Position numbers and translations under genes: made by a program. A stretch of DNA of 64,000 nucleotides from Eleginops maclovinus (taxonomy: Eukaryota > Chordata > Actinopteri > Perciformes > Eleginopidae): contig NC_086368.1 in assembly GCF_036324505.1 (NCBI RefSeq), positions 12,682,921 to 12,746,920 on the forward strand, written 5' to 3'. This document shows, piece after piece, positions 28,812 through 56,136 of this stretch. How positions within the stretch are numbered: position 1 is the stretch's first letter; each line of letters begins with the position of its first letter. The notes below the pieces were generated by a model. The model worked only from the letters and a program-made list of their open reading frames with translations, searched no databases and had not been told where the DNA came from.

Positions 28812-29004
28812 GGCTGCCATTCATGCATAAATTGATCATTGATTCATCTGCAAATATATTTTCTAGATTTTTTTTGTTGGTCTAATCAATGTCTGAACAT
28901 TTGCAAAAATGACAAGCTAAAATTGCATTTCCTGCCACTTTTTGGGATTCAAAAGTTTATGAATTATATTTCAATACGCGATTTGTCAACTAATTGTTGC
29001 AGCT
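28812..29004. mobile_element. Second, shorter copy of the AGCTGCA...TGCAGCT element
   Basis: The left end GGCTGCCATTCATGCATAA and then GATCATTGATTCATC follow the left end of the 6174 copy with changes; the right end is GTCAACTAATTGTTGCAGCT. The centre is shortened and diverged. It lies about 60 bases left of a different element (29066-29273). Confidence 0.5.
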
Positions 29005-29065
29005 CTTGTCTTTATTTATCTCCTTTCTCAATTGTAAAGTTCAAACTCAATATGCATTGTATATA

Positions 29066-29273
29066 CAGCCCCGGAAAAAATTAAGAGAGTCTTTCATTAA
29101 ATATTAAGTATGTCTTTGAGTTCAATTTATTATATATATTTTTAATGTATTCTCTAAACTACTGACAATTTTTCTCTGTGTTGAAATTCAACGGACACTG
29201 GAATGGCTGTCATACATGTAGAGATAAAGATTTAAGAAACATTTGGAGTGCTCTCTTAAGTTTTCCTTAACTG
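29066..29273. mobile_element. Tc1/mariner-like MITE with TA target site
   Basis: A 208-base unit with inverted ends: left CAGCCCCGGAAAAAATTAAG(AGAG), right (other strand) CAGTTAAGGAAAACTTAAGAG. TA dinucleotides flank both sides (29064-29065, 29274-29275). The left end matches a widespread fish repeat with CAGCYCTGGAAAAAATTAAG termini. It has no open frame, so it would need a transposase in trans. Confidence 0.6.
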
Positions 29274-29275
29274 TA

Positions 29276-30751
29276 TGTAATTAAGTTGATTTGACAAATG
29301 ACCAAGACTTGTATTAACACATTTGGCCTTTCCCAATGTGTGGTAGCTACAACATCAGAGAACGTGTACAGTAATTTTCGGTCCTAATTACCTGTGTAAC
29401 CATGTTAGAGCCCACAGTCCCGATTATTAGCACCTGCAATGATGTGGTTGGATGTAATGAGCAGGTGCATGTTCCCCAAGATCTAGAATTACCCTGCACT
29501 TGCACTCTTGCTGAAAGATACCATCTCAATATGAGTTTCATACAAAAGACTGCTTTGTTGTACTTTTACTTTTTTCTCTGTTTGTTTTGCTAATGTCCTG
29601 TAAGTATTTGTTTTTAAACCTTTGAGGTAAAACCCACATTTTCTTCTTCTGCATGCTCTTTCCGTGGTGATTGCTGCTTTACAGGAAGGGAAGGTGCGGC
29701 AGGTTTTTAGTGTCTGTCAGCAGTGTTGAGGTGCGCGACTTTGTTTACAGAAGAAAGATTACAGCCAAACCTGCTGTTTGTGTCACAGGGTTTTGTCTGA
29801 TCTGTAGGAGCCTGTCAGGGCACATCAGGACAGAAGTTGTCTGTTCCTTAGATCAATTCCAATTATTTTTAGGGCATATTCATTTACATGTTGTCTTATT
29901 GTAAATATTTATTGATGACATGTTTTAAGTTTTCCGAATAGAGCTTTAGATGCTTATATTGCTATGAATATGCGGAATTAAATCAAGCATTTTTGTCATT
30001 CAAAGTTAAAAAGAGTAACCCCTCGATTCTGACACATAAAGTACCACACAACTGACCTTTAATTTACATTTACTGCCAACATACCTGTAATGAAGTTAGC
30101 CTCCTGTTCACCAAAATGACTCTGATTATGATACTGTGGAGTTGAATTTTTTTTCAAGTTGTTTTGTTTAAACCCTTATCAGGTCAATTGTATCATTTTG
30201 TATTTGCATTTATTCATTCAAAGACTGACTACAGTTAGGAACATTTCTGCAATTAAGAGATTACATTCCACACATACAACTAATCCAATAAACTATGACG
30301 GATGCAGCAGGGAGAGCAGCACGTTTAACACCGTCCACTATGAGTGCTTCTAGCTTTCATTCTTGACAAAATAAGACTCCTCACCTTCTGTGTTTTACTG
30401 ACTGTCAGTAATATAATAATGCATGATCGCAGGACATATCTGAACTATTTGTGTAAATGTATTTCTTCTGTGGTTTCAGCATCTTTACTTGGTACTTTTA
30501 CGCCATGCATTTAGTCAATTGTACTAGCGTTGTTTTAAATAAGTATGACTCAAGCTTTCAGAGGGAGTTTTTCTTGCCCTTCAACTGTGTAGCTTGGTTT
30601 GGTCTGTTATTAACATCCTACATGTTCTTTTTTTCTCCAACCACAATTGTCTACTTGGCTTTTCATTCTTGTGTAGTTTAGTTTAGTTTGGTGGGGTTTG
30701 TTTTAGTTTCCTTGCTTCGTCATAACCATGTCCTTTTTTTCTTTGTGTCAG
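29276..30751. other. Upstream flank or first intron of gli1
   Basis: AT-rich DNA up to the pyrimidine-rich splice acceptor at 30751. No exon was recognised. If gli1 has its non-coding first exon near 28.3-28.5 kb, this stretch is intronic. Confidence 0.4.
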
Positions 30752-44985
<14,234 letters not shown>

Positions 44986-47582
44986 AGAAGGTTTGTCAAA
45001 CGTTTCTTTTCATGTCGTTTGTTGTAATGTCAAATTGTGGGTTTTTTTAAAAACGCACACTGATGCTACTCAAATGCTGTTTTGAGCCATATGTGCTCAT
45101 TCTATAGAGGTTTTAAAGTTAAAGTAGGTAGCCTATGGGTGCTCTGCTGTCTGACATTTGTTGTTGTTCCTGATGGATAAATGCAATGACTTCTTCAGGC
45201 CAATAGAGTGCAGTACAGCCTGAGAACAAAAATAATAGCCAACCATGTTTCTTTAATTCACTCTGACTGAAGCCCCCTGAATTTTGCTTACTCTACATAG
45301 TCCATAGCCATTTTAGGCAGTTAAACTATAGTTGGTGTAATTGTGATGCATGTGATTCAACAACATTTACTCAAAAATGATTGCAAATCTAATTAACTGA
45401 CCAAGCAGAAGCCATTTATCCCAAAATATCCAACCTTTTCTCCTCATATTAGTTGGAAAATCCCCTTGTCATAGATACAATTAAGACGTAGCTGTCAAGT
45501 CAGCCTATTATGAGCTATGGCGATCTGCTTGTCTGCTACAGTCTGTAAGTATGAGTATTAAAAATGGCTGCTGTTAGTGACATCAGTGCCTGGACCGGCT
45601 CCCTGTGGTCAGTGGGGATTGGCACTCTGGGCCTTCTATTCGTTAAGATAGAAAAATTACAACAAATCTTGCTTGTAAAATATTATCAACATGACATATC
45701 TGCTTTTAAAGACATCAAATAAGAGATTTTAGAGATGATATGGGAGTAAATAAGCTCATACCCGTCACACTGTTTTATATGATACTTTTCACCAGGGGTT
45801 TCCCACTCTATTTGGCTTGTCACTCCTTAAAATGAAGTCATGTCTATTTGTGACCTCACATTACAGGATATGGTTGTGGAAGTGAATTTTGAGCATTGCA
45901 ACCAATGAGTGATTTTCCAATCAGATTGAAGCATGATTATATAAAAAGAAGTATACATCCTTTTTTCTTTCATACCTTGAATCTGTGACCACAATGAAGT
46001 ATCCCTCCGCAGGCAGAGGACTACTCCTGTACACATAGACTACTTAAACTATACGACAGCAAAGTCTAATGTATTTTTATTCATAAATCATTATGATTTA
46101 AATCGGGAAAATAAAGTAAGTCTACTGAAAATATTAATTGTAAATGTCTTGTCGAGTAGTTGTTGGTTTAAAAACCATTGTGTAAAAATGTTACCCCTGA
46201 AAAATAAAAAAGTTTTAAGCTGTATTAATCGTTGGTAACCATATAAACAGTAGCTACCTAGACAAACTAACTCAGTTTTAACAAAAGAAGCTATGGATTA
46301 AACCGCCTAAAAAACTATTGCGAATTGAAAAAGCTTATTGAAGATTTTTATATAAAACATGCATTAGAATGTCCTAATTTCCTTTAGAAACGGGCTCCTT
46401 CATCTTGCCGTTATTTTTATTACACCTCTTTGTGAGCTTATTCTGTCATTTAATCTGCTGTCTGCTGAGCTTTTACATTAAGTTTTTAATGTGATATTTT
46501 TAAAAATGCTATCACCGCCATTACTTTTTACAGCACTGGCTCCTTTTTGGTTCTGGGGCCCCAGTGTGCTGGGACTATATTGGCATTGTGGTGTTGTGGC
46601 ATGGCACAGTAGACTCACGGCAGCCACTTACAGCCTGGCACTGATGCCAAAGTTGACTCATTCGCTCCAAGGCAAGGGGGACTTCTCCTGACGGACTACT
46701 GATCTGAAATCTGGCATATCCATATGGTTATTTGAACAAAAACAATAGTTAAATCTCCACAAAGTGGTCAAATACTGCATGTGTTCACAGAAAGGGCTGA
46801 TGAAAGGAGATTAAATGGAGAATAATATTTTTTTATGACTTAAATCAGGCTTTGTATTTCTAGATGAGTTGCTACATCATACAAATGTACTACATGTCAA
46901 AAGTGTGTTCACTCATTTGAAACTTCAGTAAAACTGTCACCGTTGCAAAGAGGTGCACAAACTGAATTAAATCCAACTAAAGGCAGAGAAGAAACGATTT
47001 AAGAAATATAATTGAATGGGCTTACTGTAAGTGTTTAATGTTTAACTTAACTCACTGTTTGACATAATTACATACATTTTAGTTGTAAAGCAAACTGACC
47101 TTCAGATTCTTTTCCTAAAACATGGTCTTGTCTCTTGCCTCAGGCCAACGTTTTTGTTATGCAAACTGACCATAGCTTCCTTTCACAAATTAGAGAGAGA
47201 GTGAGTCGGTGGGCCTGAGGGGATGTTTTTAACTATATTCCTGAACACGTTTGAGGTAGATAGCGTAAAAAGTCAGCACTGATGCTAAGACAGTGTTTTC
47301 GACACTCTACAATGTGATTTCTTTTCTGCAGAGGTACAAATGGAAATGCCAAAATAAGAGTTTTTCAAATGCAAAGAAGTGGGCAGCATAATGACTTTTC
47401 TCTTTTCTTGTCTTGCCATTCAGAGGGAGGCTTTTCTTTCCCTTTGTCACTTCGGTTGGCATATAATTAACTCCTGCTTAATATGCTGTTTAAGGGCTCT
47501 CCTCCCCATGCAAAAAGCTTTGAACCCATAGACCACAGTCAGGGACAAAACCCCAGTGGGACTGCTTCCTCCATGCTCCTCC

Positions 47583-47670
<88 letters not shown>

Positions 47671-48826
47671 TAACAAGACAGTAGCTTAAATTACCACCAA
47701 GGCATTGATGTGTGCTTATTTTACACTGTACAACTATTAAACCAAAATTAGACTGTGCACTACTTTCACTATAGCCCAAATCAAATTAATAACCCTCTTA
47801 AAACGCTGCTTGATTAAATGCCTCTTAAAGAAGTTCATTCAAGGACAGTAGGTCAGTGTTTTAAATTAAACCTATTTTATCTTTCCCATTAATAAAAGTG
47901 CAATATGCTGATTTTTAAGTAAAAAAAAACAAAACTGTTCCTTACAAAACCCACAGTTCCAAATTTCAGGCAAAAGTAACAGACTAAAAGACATTTAAAC
48001 AAAACAGGTCTTAGTAAGAAATGTACAATGTGTTTAAAGTCAATATGTTGAATGAAAGCAATTAACCTGAAGCACTGACTGACAACTGTGTGGACGAATG
48101 ACCATAACATATGACCAAAAAAATCAGCTCCCAGGACCTCTGAAGCACCTCTGCACCGTTGTGACCCTCATCTGTGGCAGAGTTTATTGCCCCCTCCTCA
48201 TACAGCTCCTCTTCTCCCTCTCCTCTATCCATCCCACCACAAAGAGCCGTGATGACCCTTCTGTCCCTCTCTTTCTTCGGCCCTTTGCTCCCTCCCCTCC
48301 GTCAGGATGCTTTCTCTTCCAGAATCCATTAAGAGACAAACCCCCAGCAGCCATGATGGGTAAGGGAATGAAAGGGGTTGCATTTAGGTTTTTTATCTAT
48401 TCTGAAAATATAAGGAAAAAGGTCTTACTTAAAATGTAACCTTGAGTTTATGCAGTTTGAAAACAGTAACAAGGTTAATGCAGTTTCAGATTAGTGAGCT
48501 TCACAGGGAGAGATCTGAAGCATGTTATCTTCTAAATTGGTTAATTATATGCGAGAATAAAAAAGAACATGGCATATGTTTATGTTACATTTTAGGAAGT
48601 TATCAAAAGGCCTTCCATAGTTTGTGATGGCCTAATTGTGCACGAATTAAACTCATGTTTTATGATATTTCTAATGACATTTTTATATAATCACCTAAGA
48701 TCCTTGCTTGGTAAAAATATCGCCTATGTTTCGTGGGGGATCTAGGTTTTTAATTGAATTGTCAAGTCCCTTAATACATTCGTGCAGGTAATCTGTTTTT
48801 TACTTCTCTAATCTGCGTCACAGTGT
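44986..48826. other. Spacer between gli1 and the ZEB-type gene
   Basis: AT-rich with one (TG)n tract. A GC-richer patch at 46,530-46,690 and a pyrimidine-rich patch at 48,130-48,320 carry no recognisable coding sequence. The latter ends TCTTCCAG and is followed 35-40 bases later by ATGATGGGTAAGG, which mimics a tiny exon but has no other support. Confidence 0.45.
47584..47668. repeat. (TG)n microsatellite
   Basis: About 42 TG units in the spacer between gli1 and the ZEB-type exon. Confidence 0.97.
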
Positions 48827-49145
48827 CAGATCGCAGTTTGTTTACTCCGCTCAAACTCTCTCATTATGCGCGGTGAAAAGCTACCCGGCTCGCTTGTATT
48901 ATCTCGCGGAGTTATTAAGATGTGGGGGACACTACAAAGCCAAGGTGGGGGTCCTGAACGCTGCGTTAGAGTTTTATTTCGGATGTTTTTTCAGTTGCAA
49001 AACAGATTACGGTCCAGGTTGCGACACAAAGGACGGTCAATGCACCACTTCCTACAGCCATCCAGGGGTGAATGGGGCGCAGGACGGGGTCCTCTCCAGG
49101 GTACTCGATCGCAGGTGCGACGTGCATAACAAGTCAAGCCATAAA
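48827..49145 (+). promoter_or_regulatory. CpG-rich block, candidate promoter or 5' UTR of the ZEB-type gene
   Basis: About 300 bases with many CpGs (for example GCGCGG, CTCGCGG, GGGCGCAGGACGG, CGATCGCAGG), while surrounding DNA is AT-rich and CpG-poor. It lies 0.8-1.1 kb upstream of the ZEB-type start codon in the same direction. A CAGGTG E-box (49112-49117) sits inside TCGCAGGTGCGA. Two overlapping frames (48866-49129, 48873-49208) are best explained by GC content. Promoter role is inferred. Confidence 0.5.
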
Positions 49146-49927
49146 ACAAGAAGCAGGGGGGGTGGAGGGGGATGCGCACATAGCCTACCTGTTGTCATTA
49201 ACCTGTAGTTAGTATAATCTCTCCGTGGGGAAAATGTAGCAAAAAGGGGTTAACAGGCTCATTTGCACCTCACTGAACAGCCTAACGATTTAAGGTAAGA
49301 CGCTGTGCTCACTACAAGACTACGTGTGAGGAGTTTCGAGAAGATTCCAAATTGCAGAAGTAATGAAAAAAGTCGAACGTGGTGGAAAAAGTGAACTCGA
49401 GCAAAAAGTAAATGACAGGCTACTGATCGATTAAGTAATCTGATCGTTCCTATGTATTTGTTATCAAAGTAACGTATAACGTGTTATTTAGGTGATGCAT
49501 GAATGAAAAGTTAAAGTATGAGTTGTGTATTCCCCCATTTAGAAAACCACAACATGCGGATACATCAACGCTCCTGGGATTCCCTCTCCTAAAGACATGG
49601 TACGAGATCGGGATAATGTTTTGTCAAAGTGCGACGACATTTATAACCAATGGCCTCTATGAGGAGGTCTTAACATTATATTGTCTCTTTTGTAAATGAG
49701 GAAGGTGCACGTTTACGATGTCAAGGCTGACCTCAGGGCCAACCTCTGCTGCTGACATCACGCTTCCTCGCGGCTCGTCGCCTTGCTTGGGTCCCATCAA
49801 GGTCTGAGTCTCCCGCTGTGACCGAAGGCGATGCCTCATCACCATTCATTCTCAGGCAGGCTCTCAGGACAAACACACACTCGCACCGCTCCTTGGACAA
49901 CTTTTTTCTGAAACAACATAAAGCGTG

Positions 49928-49988
49928 ATGATGGCAGAAGAAAGCAGGGGCAAGCGAAGGAAACAAGCCAACCCCAGGAGGAATCGAG
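49928..49988 (+). CDS. ZEB-family (ZEB1/ZEB2-type) first coding exon, rest of gene beyond window
   Basis: Two adjacent ATGs (49928, 49931) open a frame encoding MAEESRG followed by KRRKQANPRRNR, then a GTAAGA donor at 49989, leaving phase 1. KRRKQANPRRN is the N-terminal signature of the zinc-finger/homeodomain repressors ZEB1 and ZEB2 (human ZEB1 begins MADGPRCKRRKQANPRRNN); I know no other family with this exact run. In ZEB genes the first coding exon stops at about this place and is followed by a very long intron. ZEB proteins bind CACCTG E-boxes and control epithelial-mesenchymal transition and neural crest fate. No exon 2 (acidic NYDNVV-like segment) was seen before 64,000, so the gene is partial here. 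Which ZEB paralogue it is cannot be decided from 20 residues. Confidence 0.8.
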
Positions 49989-51116
49989 GTAAGAAACGTG
50001 CAGCGCTGGAAAGTTTCTAATAAGTTGGTAAATGATACAGACAGATGTTGCTGTAGCGGACAGAAGCCGAATTCGTCCGAGCCGCGTTGTTTTTTTCTAG
50101 AGTTTGTAGTAAAATGTTTTTTAAAATATTGTATTATCGCTGTGTAGTTTGCTGCACAGTAGTTTGACAACATTCATTCACATTCAGACTCAAGTTTTTG
50201 CAATCATAGTTTATGATTACCTTGCAGCGTAAATTGCAGGGATGAGCAGTCAACTTTTGTCAGGCTGGCAGTCACTGGGATTATTTTACCTACACATATC
50301 CGGGCAAAAACCCTAAAATAAAAGCTCACTATGGTTGCTCGCTTTTTGTAAAATCTCAAGACCCTTGTATATTTTATACACCTGGAATTGTTTACAAGTG
50401 GTAAATCATGAATTATTTAAAAGAATCACCACTGTTTTAAACCTCATAGGAAAGTCAGACTCAGACTTTGGTTTTGTTACTTTAACTAAGAACATTTGTT
50501 CTATCTTCTTGTAATCTACTCATACTTTAGTGTGACTTTCTCTCCCATGTAGACTTGATCATTGTTGCTTTACATGCTATAAAACAGAAACTTCCTAGGA
50601 TGCTGTTTCCTAATTATCAATATTCTAAGTTCTGTTTTGCAATATTTTTTAACAGTAGTTAGATGTTGTTCTTAGGGTGAGTTAAAAGAACAGAAAGTAA
50701 AAAATAGTTTAGGTGTGATTTCAACTGATCGAAAACCCATGATTTTTCTTAAATTAAAATGTTGAACATTTCATTACTTATTGTCAAATCTTGACAGGTA
50801 GACAAATATATTTATTTAAAAATAATCTATTTTTTCTATTTTTTGTTGTGTTTTTCTATATAAAATAGAGGATTTAAAATGTGATGCATGGATTTAAAGC
50901 AGCCTCCTATGTGCATGTGAAATACAATTTGTATTCTCACATACTGTTAATCACCTGGTCAAGAATTAGTGGAGATCTTTAGATGTCAGTTGTTTTATTT
51001 GTGAATGCATTTTTCTTACAACCATGCTGACTGTCTGCTCAGTTAAAAGACTTTGTTGAGACTTTGTACATTGTGCATCAGGTAGTGCACACTATGGAAC
51101 TGACATTTTTGTTGTA

Positions 51117-51195
51117 ATGCAGTTCTGATTAAGAAGATGTATGAGTCTTATTGCATTTTAATTTACACACATCCATATGTTTGTTAGTTACAGCT
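51117..51195 (-). repeat. Microsatellite-flanking repeat, copy A (inverted relative to copy B)
   Basis: On the minus strand, after the (CA)n tract, it reads AGCTGTAACTAACAAACATA, GGATGTGTGTAAATTAAAAT and ends CTTCTTAATCAGAACTGCAT. It matches copy B at 58592-58669 with about five differences in 80 bases, and both copies are attached to a long (CA)n tract on the same side. Confidence 0.75.
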
Positions 51196-51208
51196 TGGGG
51201 TACTTGTG

Positions 51209-51212
<4 letters not shown>

Positions 51213-51300
<88 letters not shown>
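51213..51300. repeat. (TG)n microsatellite next to repeat copy A
   Basis: About 44 TG units. It is attached to the repeat at 51117-51195. Confidence 0.97.
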
Positions 51301-51304
<4 letters not shown>

Positions 51305-52067
51305 TGCTTGTTTGTTTACAGCTTTGAACTCTCAAACAGTAGTAAGGATACACACATGTGCAGGAATAAACATATAAACATTTTTCTTTCTATCCTGCTG
51401 ATGGGGACAGATCATTTATGTTAGTCAACCCCTACTTCTCTCAACCATAAACACATAGAAATGATTCACTGACATGCACTCACTCATTTTAACTTGCCAT
51501 GACCCAATTGAAATCTAAACTTGATTACTAAAACATTATTAAACCTTGATTATTCTTATACTAAATTATTCTTATACTAATGGGGTATTGCGTGCATGCT
51601 AGTGTCTTGCTGCTGGCTCTGCTTTTAATGGTAAGTTGTTTGGTGCTGCAGGGAAAGCCATCCCAAACCAACCTAACCATTACCCCCAAATGCAAACCTA
51701 GCAGTGAGCCTATTAAAAAACACGTAATGAAGTTAATCTCTAATGATTTTTGTCATTTTGCTATTGCTGAAAGGATATTGTTGCCAAACATCAAAAAGCC
51801 CACTCACACACAAAACATTGCTGGCTTTATTTTACATTTCTTGAGGCTAATGAAAGACATTGCAAAACCCGCAGGGTCCTTGTTTGTCTCTGATCTGACA
51901 CACAACCGCCTTAAACCTATTTGCTGTAAGGAGTCTGTTTACTTATATAGTTTATTAGTTTGCTGTAAGTGTTTCCTCATTTTATTCAGAGAGGTGTGAA
52001 GCTCGGCAGAGTGTCACCATGGTGAGATCCTCCCTGGCTGCCGAGCGATAACGGGTACTTGTGTGTG

Positions 52068-52071
<4 letters not shown>

Positions 52072-52155
<84 letters not shown>

Positions 52156-52162
52156 CTCTCTC
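52072..52162. repeat. (CA)n/(CT)n compound microsatellite
   Basis: About 40 CA units followed by five CT units. Confidence 0.96.
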
Positions 52163-54883
52163 ACCTTTGACTGTCACGTAGCAGTTTGTCGACCGACTGC
52201 ACTCTTTTCACAAATAATCACCATCACACTGCCGTAAAAGCTATCAGCAAAAAGGCACACTTACTGACAAGGACCTGTTAATATCAGACCACCAGGAAAA
52301 ACAGTCCTTTTACTCTAATTTACTGCAGGGACCTCAGAGGAGAGATAAGCATCACCTCTGGTCAATTTCCAATACGTTTTACCAAGGCAATTCAAATGTG
52401 ATAGAAAAAACAAAGAGTATACAGTGATATTTATCTGAGAATCTAAAAACTGTAAATGCCATGTTAAGGTATATTATCTTTAATTTGTTATATCAGTTAA
52501 AGCATAAGTTCAAGCAGCTTTCCCCCCAATTTTTTTGTGAATTTGCATGCATGCCTGCGCTGATGGCATGCTTATACATGGCATATGTGTATGTCACACA
52601 TGCATCAGTGTATGTGAAAAGTCTGTGAGCGAGTGCTTGTACATCTTCTCGCGTAGAGCGTGTGTATTGAAGCCCTGTGTTGGATTTGGAATGTGCCGGG
52701 CTGCGAGCTGGGAGTTAAAGGTCCTTGATAAAACCAAATGAATTTGGCAGGCCCGACTCATAAGACAGCGATTCAGGGATCTTTTCCAAACCAGAAGAAA
52801 GAGGAAAAAACATAGGCGGACTTTTCTTCTCTCTCCAAGGCGCCTATTGATTATGTCTCTGTCTCCCCCAATAAAACTGTCAATGTTCACCAATCTTGGG
52901 CAACGTGAGGAAATTACTGGCAGATTGAAAACAGTCCTAAGACAAAGCATAAGCATTTGAAATGATGACCCATATTTACTGGCTGTGAGTTTTTCTGTGA
53001 GAAAAGAGTTTCAAAGAGTGTGAATGAATTAGCTGGGCACTGATAGCCAACAGTTCAATATCCCCCTTCAGGCCTGTATACACAATCAGTTAAACCAATG
53101 ATTTCTGACACCATGGGGACATTTGCCTTACATCCTTGGTAAGCCACATAATGGTCCAATTCATTCCATATTTTCTCATCATTAAAAGGGTTTTTTCCTC
53201 TAATGTAGTGCACTTTTTTGTGTGCGAGGCAAACATCTTTATAATGATTGGATGAGGACTCAAGATGATATGTATTTTCTCTCGACAAAGATATGCCATG
53301 ATTATTTTGTTTACACTGAAATGTGTTAAACATGCATTGAAGAAAATGTAAAGAAGCAACCTTTAAATCCATTTCTGCAGTACTCATTTTACTTATTTTC
53401 ACTTATTTAAAGTGTCCTGGCTGTGTAATGTCCGGGCTTTCCCCTTCCCTCAAGCTAAGCAGGCTTCTTTGCCAGAATGACACACACAACTGATCAGACT
53501 CATTCAAACATTCACTGTTGAATCAGATGTACGATTGTGTTTCATGAACACGCTCACAAACATATTGAGTCCTGTTGCCTTGCGCTTTTTGCTTTGTTTA
53601 GTCCATGAAAAAACTCCCTCTGTTGTTGAGTTGATGTGCCTTTTTAAGAGACCTTTCTCTCTCCCTGTTTCCCTCACTCCCTCTTTCTCATTTTTCTTCT
53701 TTTTTCAAGTGCCAATTTATTTAAACTCCTTTCCCCTTTTCTTCTTTCTCCTTCATTGATTTCCAAACCCCAGTCTTTGTATGCAGCTGGGGCCCAGCTG
53801 TGTGTCTGTGACTGTGTATGTGTGTGCATACATGTGTGTGTGTGTGTGTTTGTGTGGGTTTTTTTCTGGCACAGTGCTGCCATAGTGAGCATAGCACACT
53901 GTACACAAAGGACTTGGGCAGCAAAAAAGAGAGAGAAAAGGAGAAAGAGAGAGAATAGGGGGGAAACATTTGAGCATTAAAGACCAACGTGCTTGTACAG
54001 TACAGAGTGGAGGGGCCGGGCCTTTTGGACTGGGCCTGCTTTAACGGCAGATGTATCGGCGCTCTGGGATGAGGGGTGGGGAGAGCGAGACAGCAATGAA
54101 GAGCGCAGGCACCACAGTTTATTACCAGGACTCTTCAAGGGGATCAGCCCAGGCGTCAGAACCAGCGGGTGGGAGGGACAGAGGAGGAAGAAAGGAGAGG
54201 AGGATGACAGAGGTGGGGAACTGATGGGGTTGACAGGGCTGGAGACAGCAAAAACAGCTCCTCGGCGTGAGAAGACAGGAGATGGAGGGGCTGAGGGGTA
54301 AAGACAGAAGAGATGGGACGGGCGACAGAGTGTGGGATAATAAGTGTTTCCTCATTTGTTCCTCAACGTTCCCAGAGCTCAAAGTGCCACAGACTTCTCC
54401 CATCCAAGCTCCATGTGTGTGATGCCAGATCTGCACAGCAGTAATGGGGAATCCCTTGATTTTAGTCCCTCTGGTATTTTTTTCAAATGTTTATTCGATT
54501 ATTGCACTTTCTGATGTTTCAGGCCGAGCAGAACCATGTCTTACTGTACATTCCTGCTGCGTGGCTGCCACACTGTCAATCAAGGAGGAAATATTTGGAA
54601 CGTTTTTCTGTGCCATTGCATTATTAATACACAGCGAGGGGGTTTCCGCCATATTAGCTCCTGAGCATGACTGTTTGGAGCTGTAGGATCTCCTTTTTTT
54701 CAGATGTCACAGATACATTCTTGCTTCAGACAATTACAATCTGACCCGCAGATGAAAGCAAAATCCAAGGCGATCATCAGGGGAAATTTAAAAAATGCAA
54801 ATAGAATAGAATCTTTAGAGATGAGTGAATAAAATCACCTTTCTTCAAACTGTAACACTACTGTCATAGCCTCAGAAGTCTTG

Positions 54884-55008
<125 letters not shown>

Positions 55009-56039
55009 TATAGGTGCCTGGGTACACACTTTTCACACGTTTAACAGAAACTGTACTTCTTGTGGCTTTACACTCATAGACATTTCTATTTTCACATTAA
55101 AGGTGTTTTATCTGATAAGGCTTACATACTGTATTTGATGTTTCTAATTGATCCCTTCTCATTCTTGACAGATGCCATTTGCAGCACTATATACATTCTT
55201 TGTCGTTGCTTTGGCAAGACTCCTCGTCATTAAGTCTATTTGTGGATCTTCCTTTGGTGCTGCATGGGTATTGTGTGTTTGATATGCTGCACATGTTCAA
55301 CAAAAGAAAGAGGTTAAAACTATCCAGATAGGCAGGCTCTCTGCACACAATTTATAGATATATGCCGTTTTATCACACCTCAAATTAAATTTGGAAACCC
55401 TGCTTCAGCTGTCATGTATTACAAGGCCCAGATGGGTGGCAGAGATTGAGAAAGAAGAGAAAGACAAGAAGACAGGGAGAGACAGGAGAGCTTCTCAGAG
55501 TGTGCCAGAATATGCCTGCAAAGGATCTAGTATTATGAACAGCAGGTTGAAAGAGGAACTGCTTGATATGTGGTGTGTGGAGACAAGAGTGGAGGGGCCT
55601 TTGTTTAGTATCTGTGTTGATCACCTATGGGGCCAGAAAACCTTGCGCGTTCTCATGTATTTGGTTTCATCAGTTCAACATGTGCATGTTTCTTTCTTCT
55701 CTTCCCCTTTTGTGCCCGTCTCTCATTCTTTGAAGCATTAACTGAGTCCATTTTCTAATTGTTTTAATGTTTTAGAGACCAAATAGTAGCCTCACTTTTT
55801 CTCATGTGCATCTGTCTTTCCACTTTCTGTTCACACTACATACACAAACTAATGCAGAATGCAGATACAGTATGAAAGACGTGATTTATATGGATTAACA
55901 GAGGGGAGTTTACGATAGATATGTGTGATATGGATACATTGTATTTTACGGTTTAGAGTTTTACGATACCATATACGCCAAAATGTAGTGCATCCTTTGG
56001 GAAACAGTTAAATCAAATAATCAGCCTAGGAGTTCAACT

Positions 56040-56121
56040 AAGGATTAAGAATATTATTGATTAATCTATCAATCTTTTTTTCACACAATTATACATTGTT
56101 AAGTCAGTAAATAGTGAAATC
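56040..56121. mobile_element. Fragment of the AGCTGCA-family element, host of the SINE insertion
   Basis: ATTATTGATTAATCTATCAAT and GTCAGTAAATAGTGAAA match the left interior of the element seen at 6174-6447 (ATTATTGATTAATC...). The tRNA-derived SINE lies directly after it, so it appears to have inserted at the edge of or inside this older copy. Confidence 0.4.
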
Positions 56122-56136
56122 AAAAGTAGCACTCTT

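Noticed and set aside
48323..48362. Tiny exon-like segment (TCTTCCAG ... ATGATGG|GTAAGG)
   Set aside because: Splice-like ends alone are expected by chance; the encoded peptide is two residues and nothing supports transcription.
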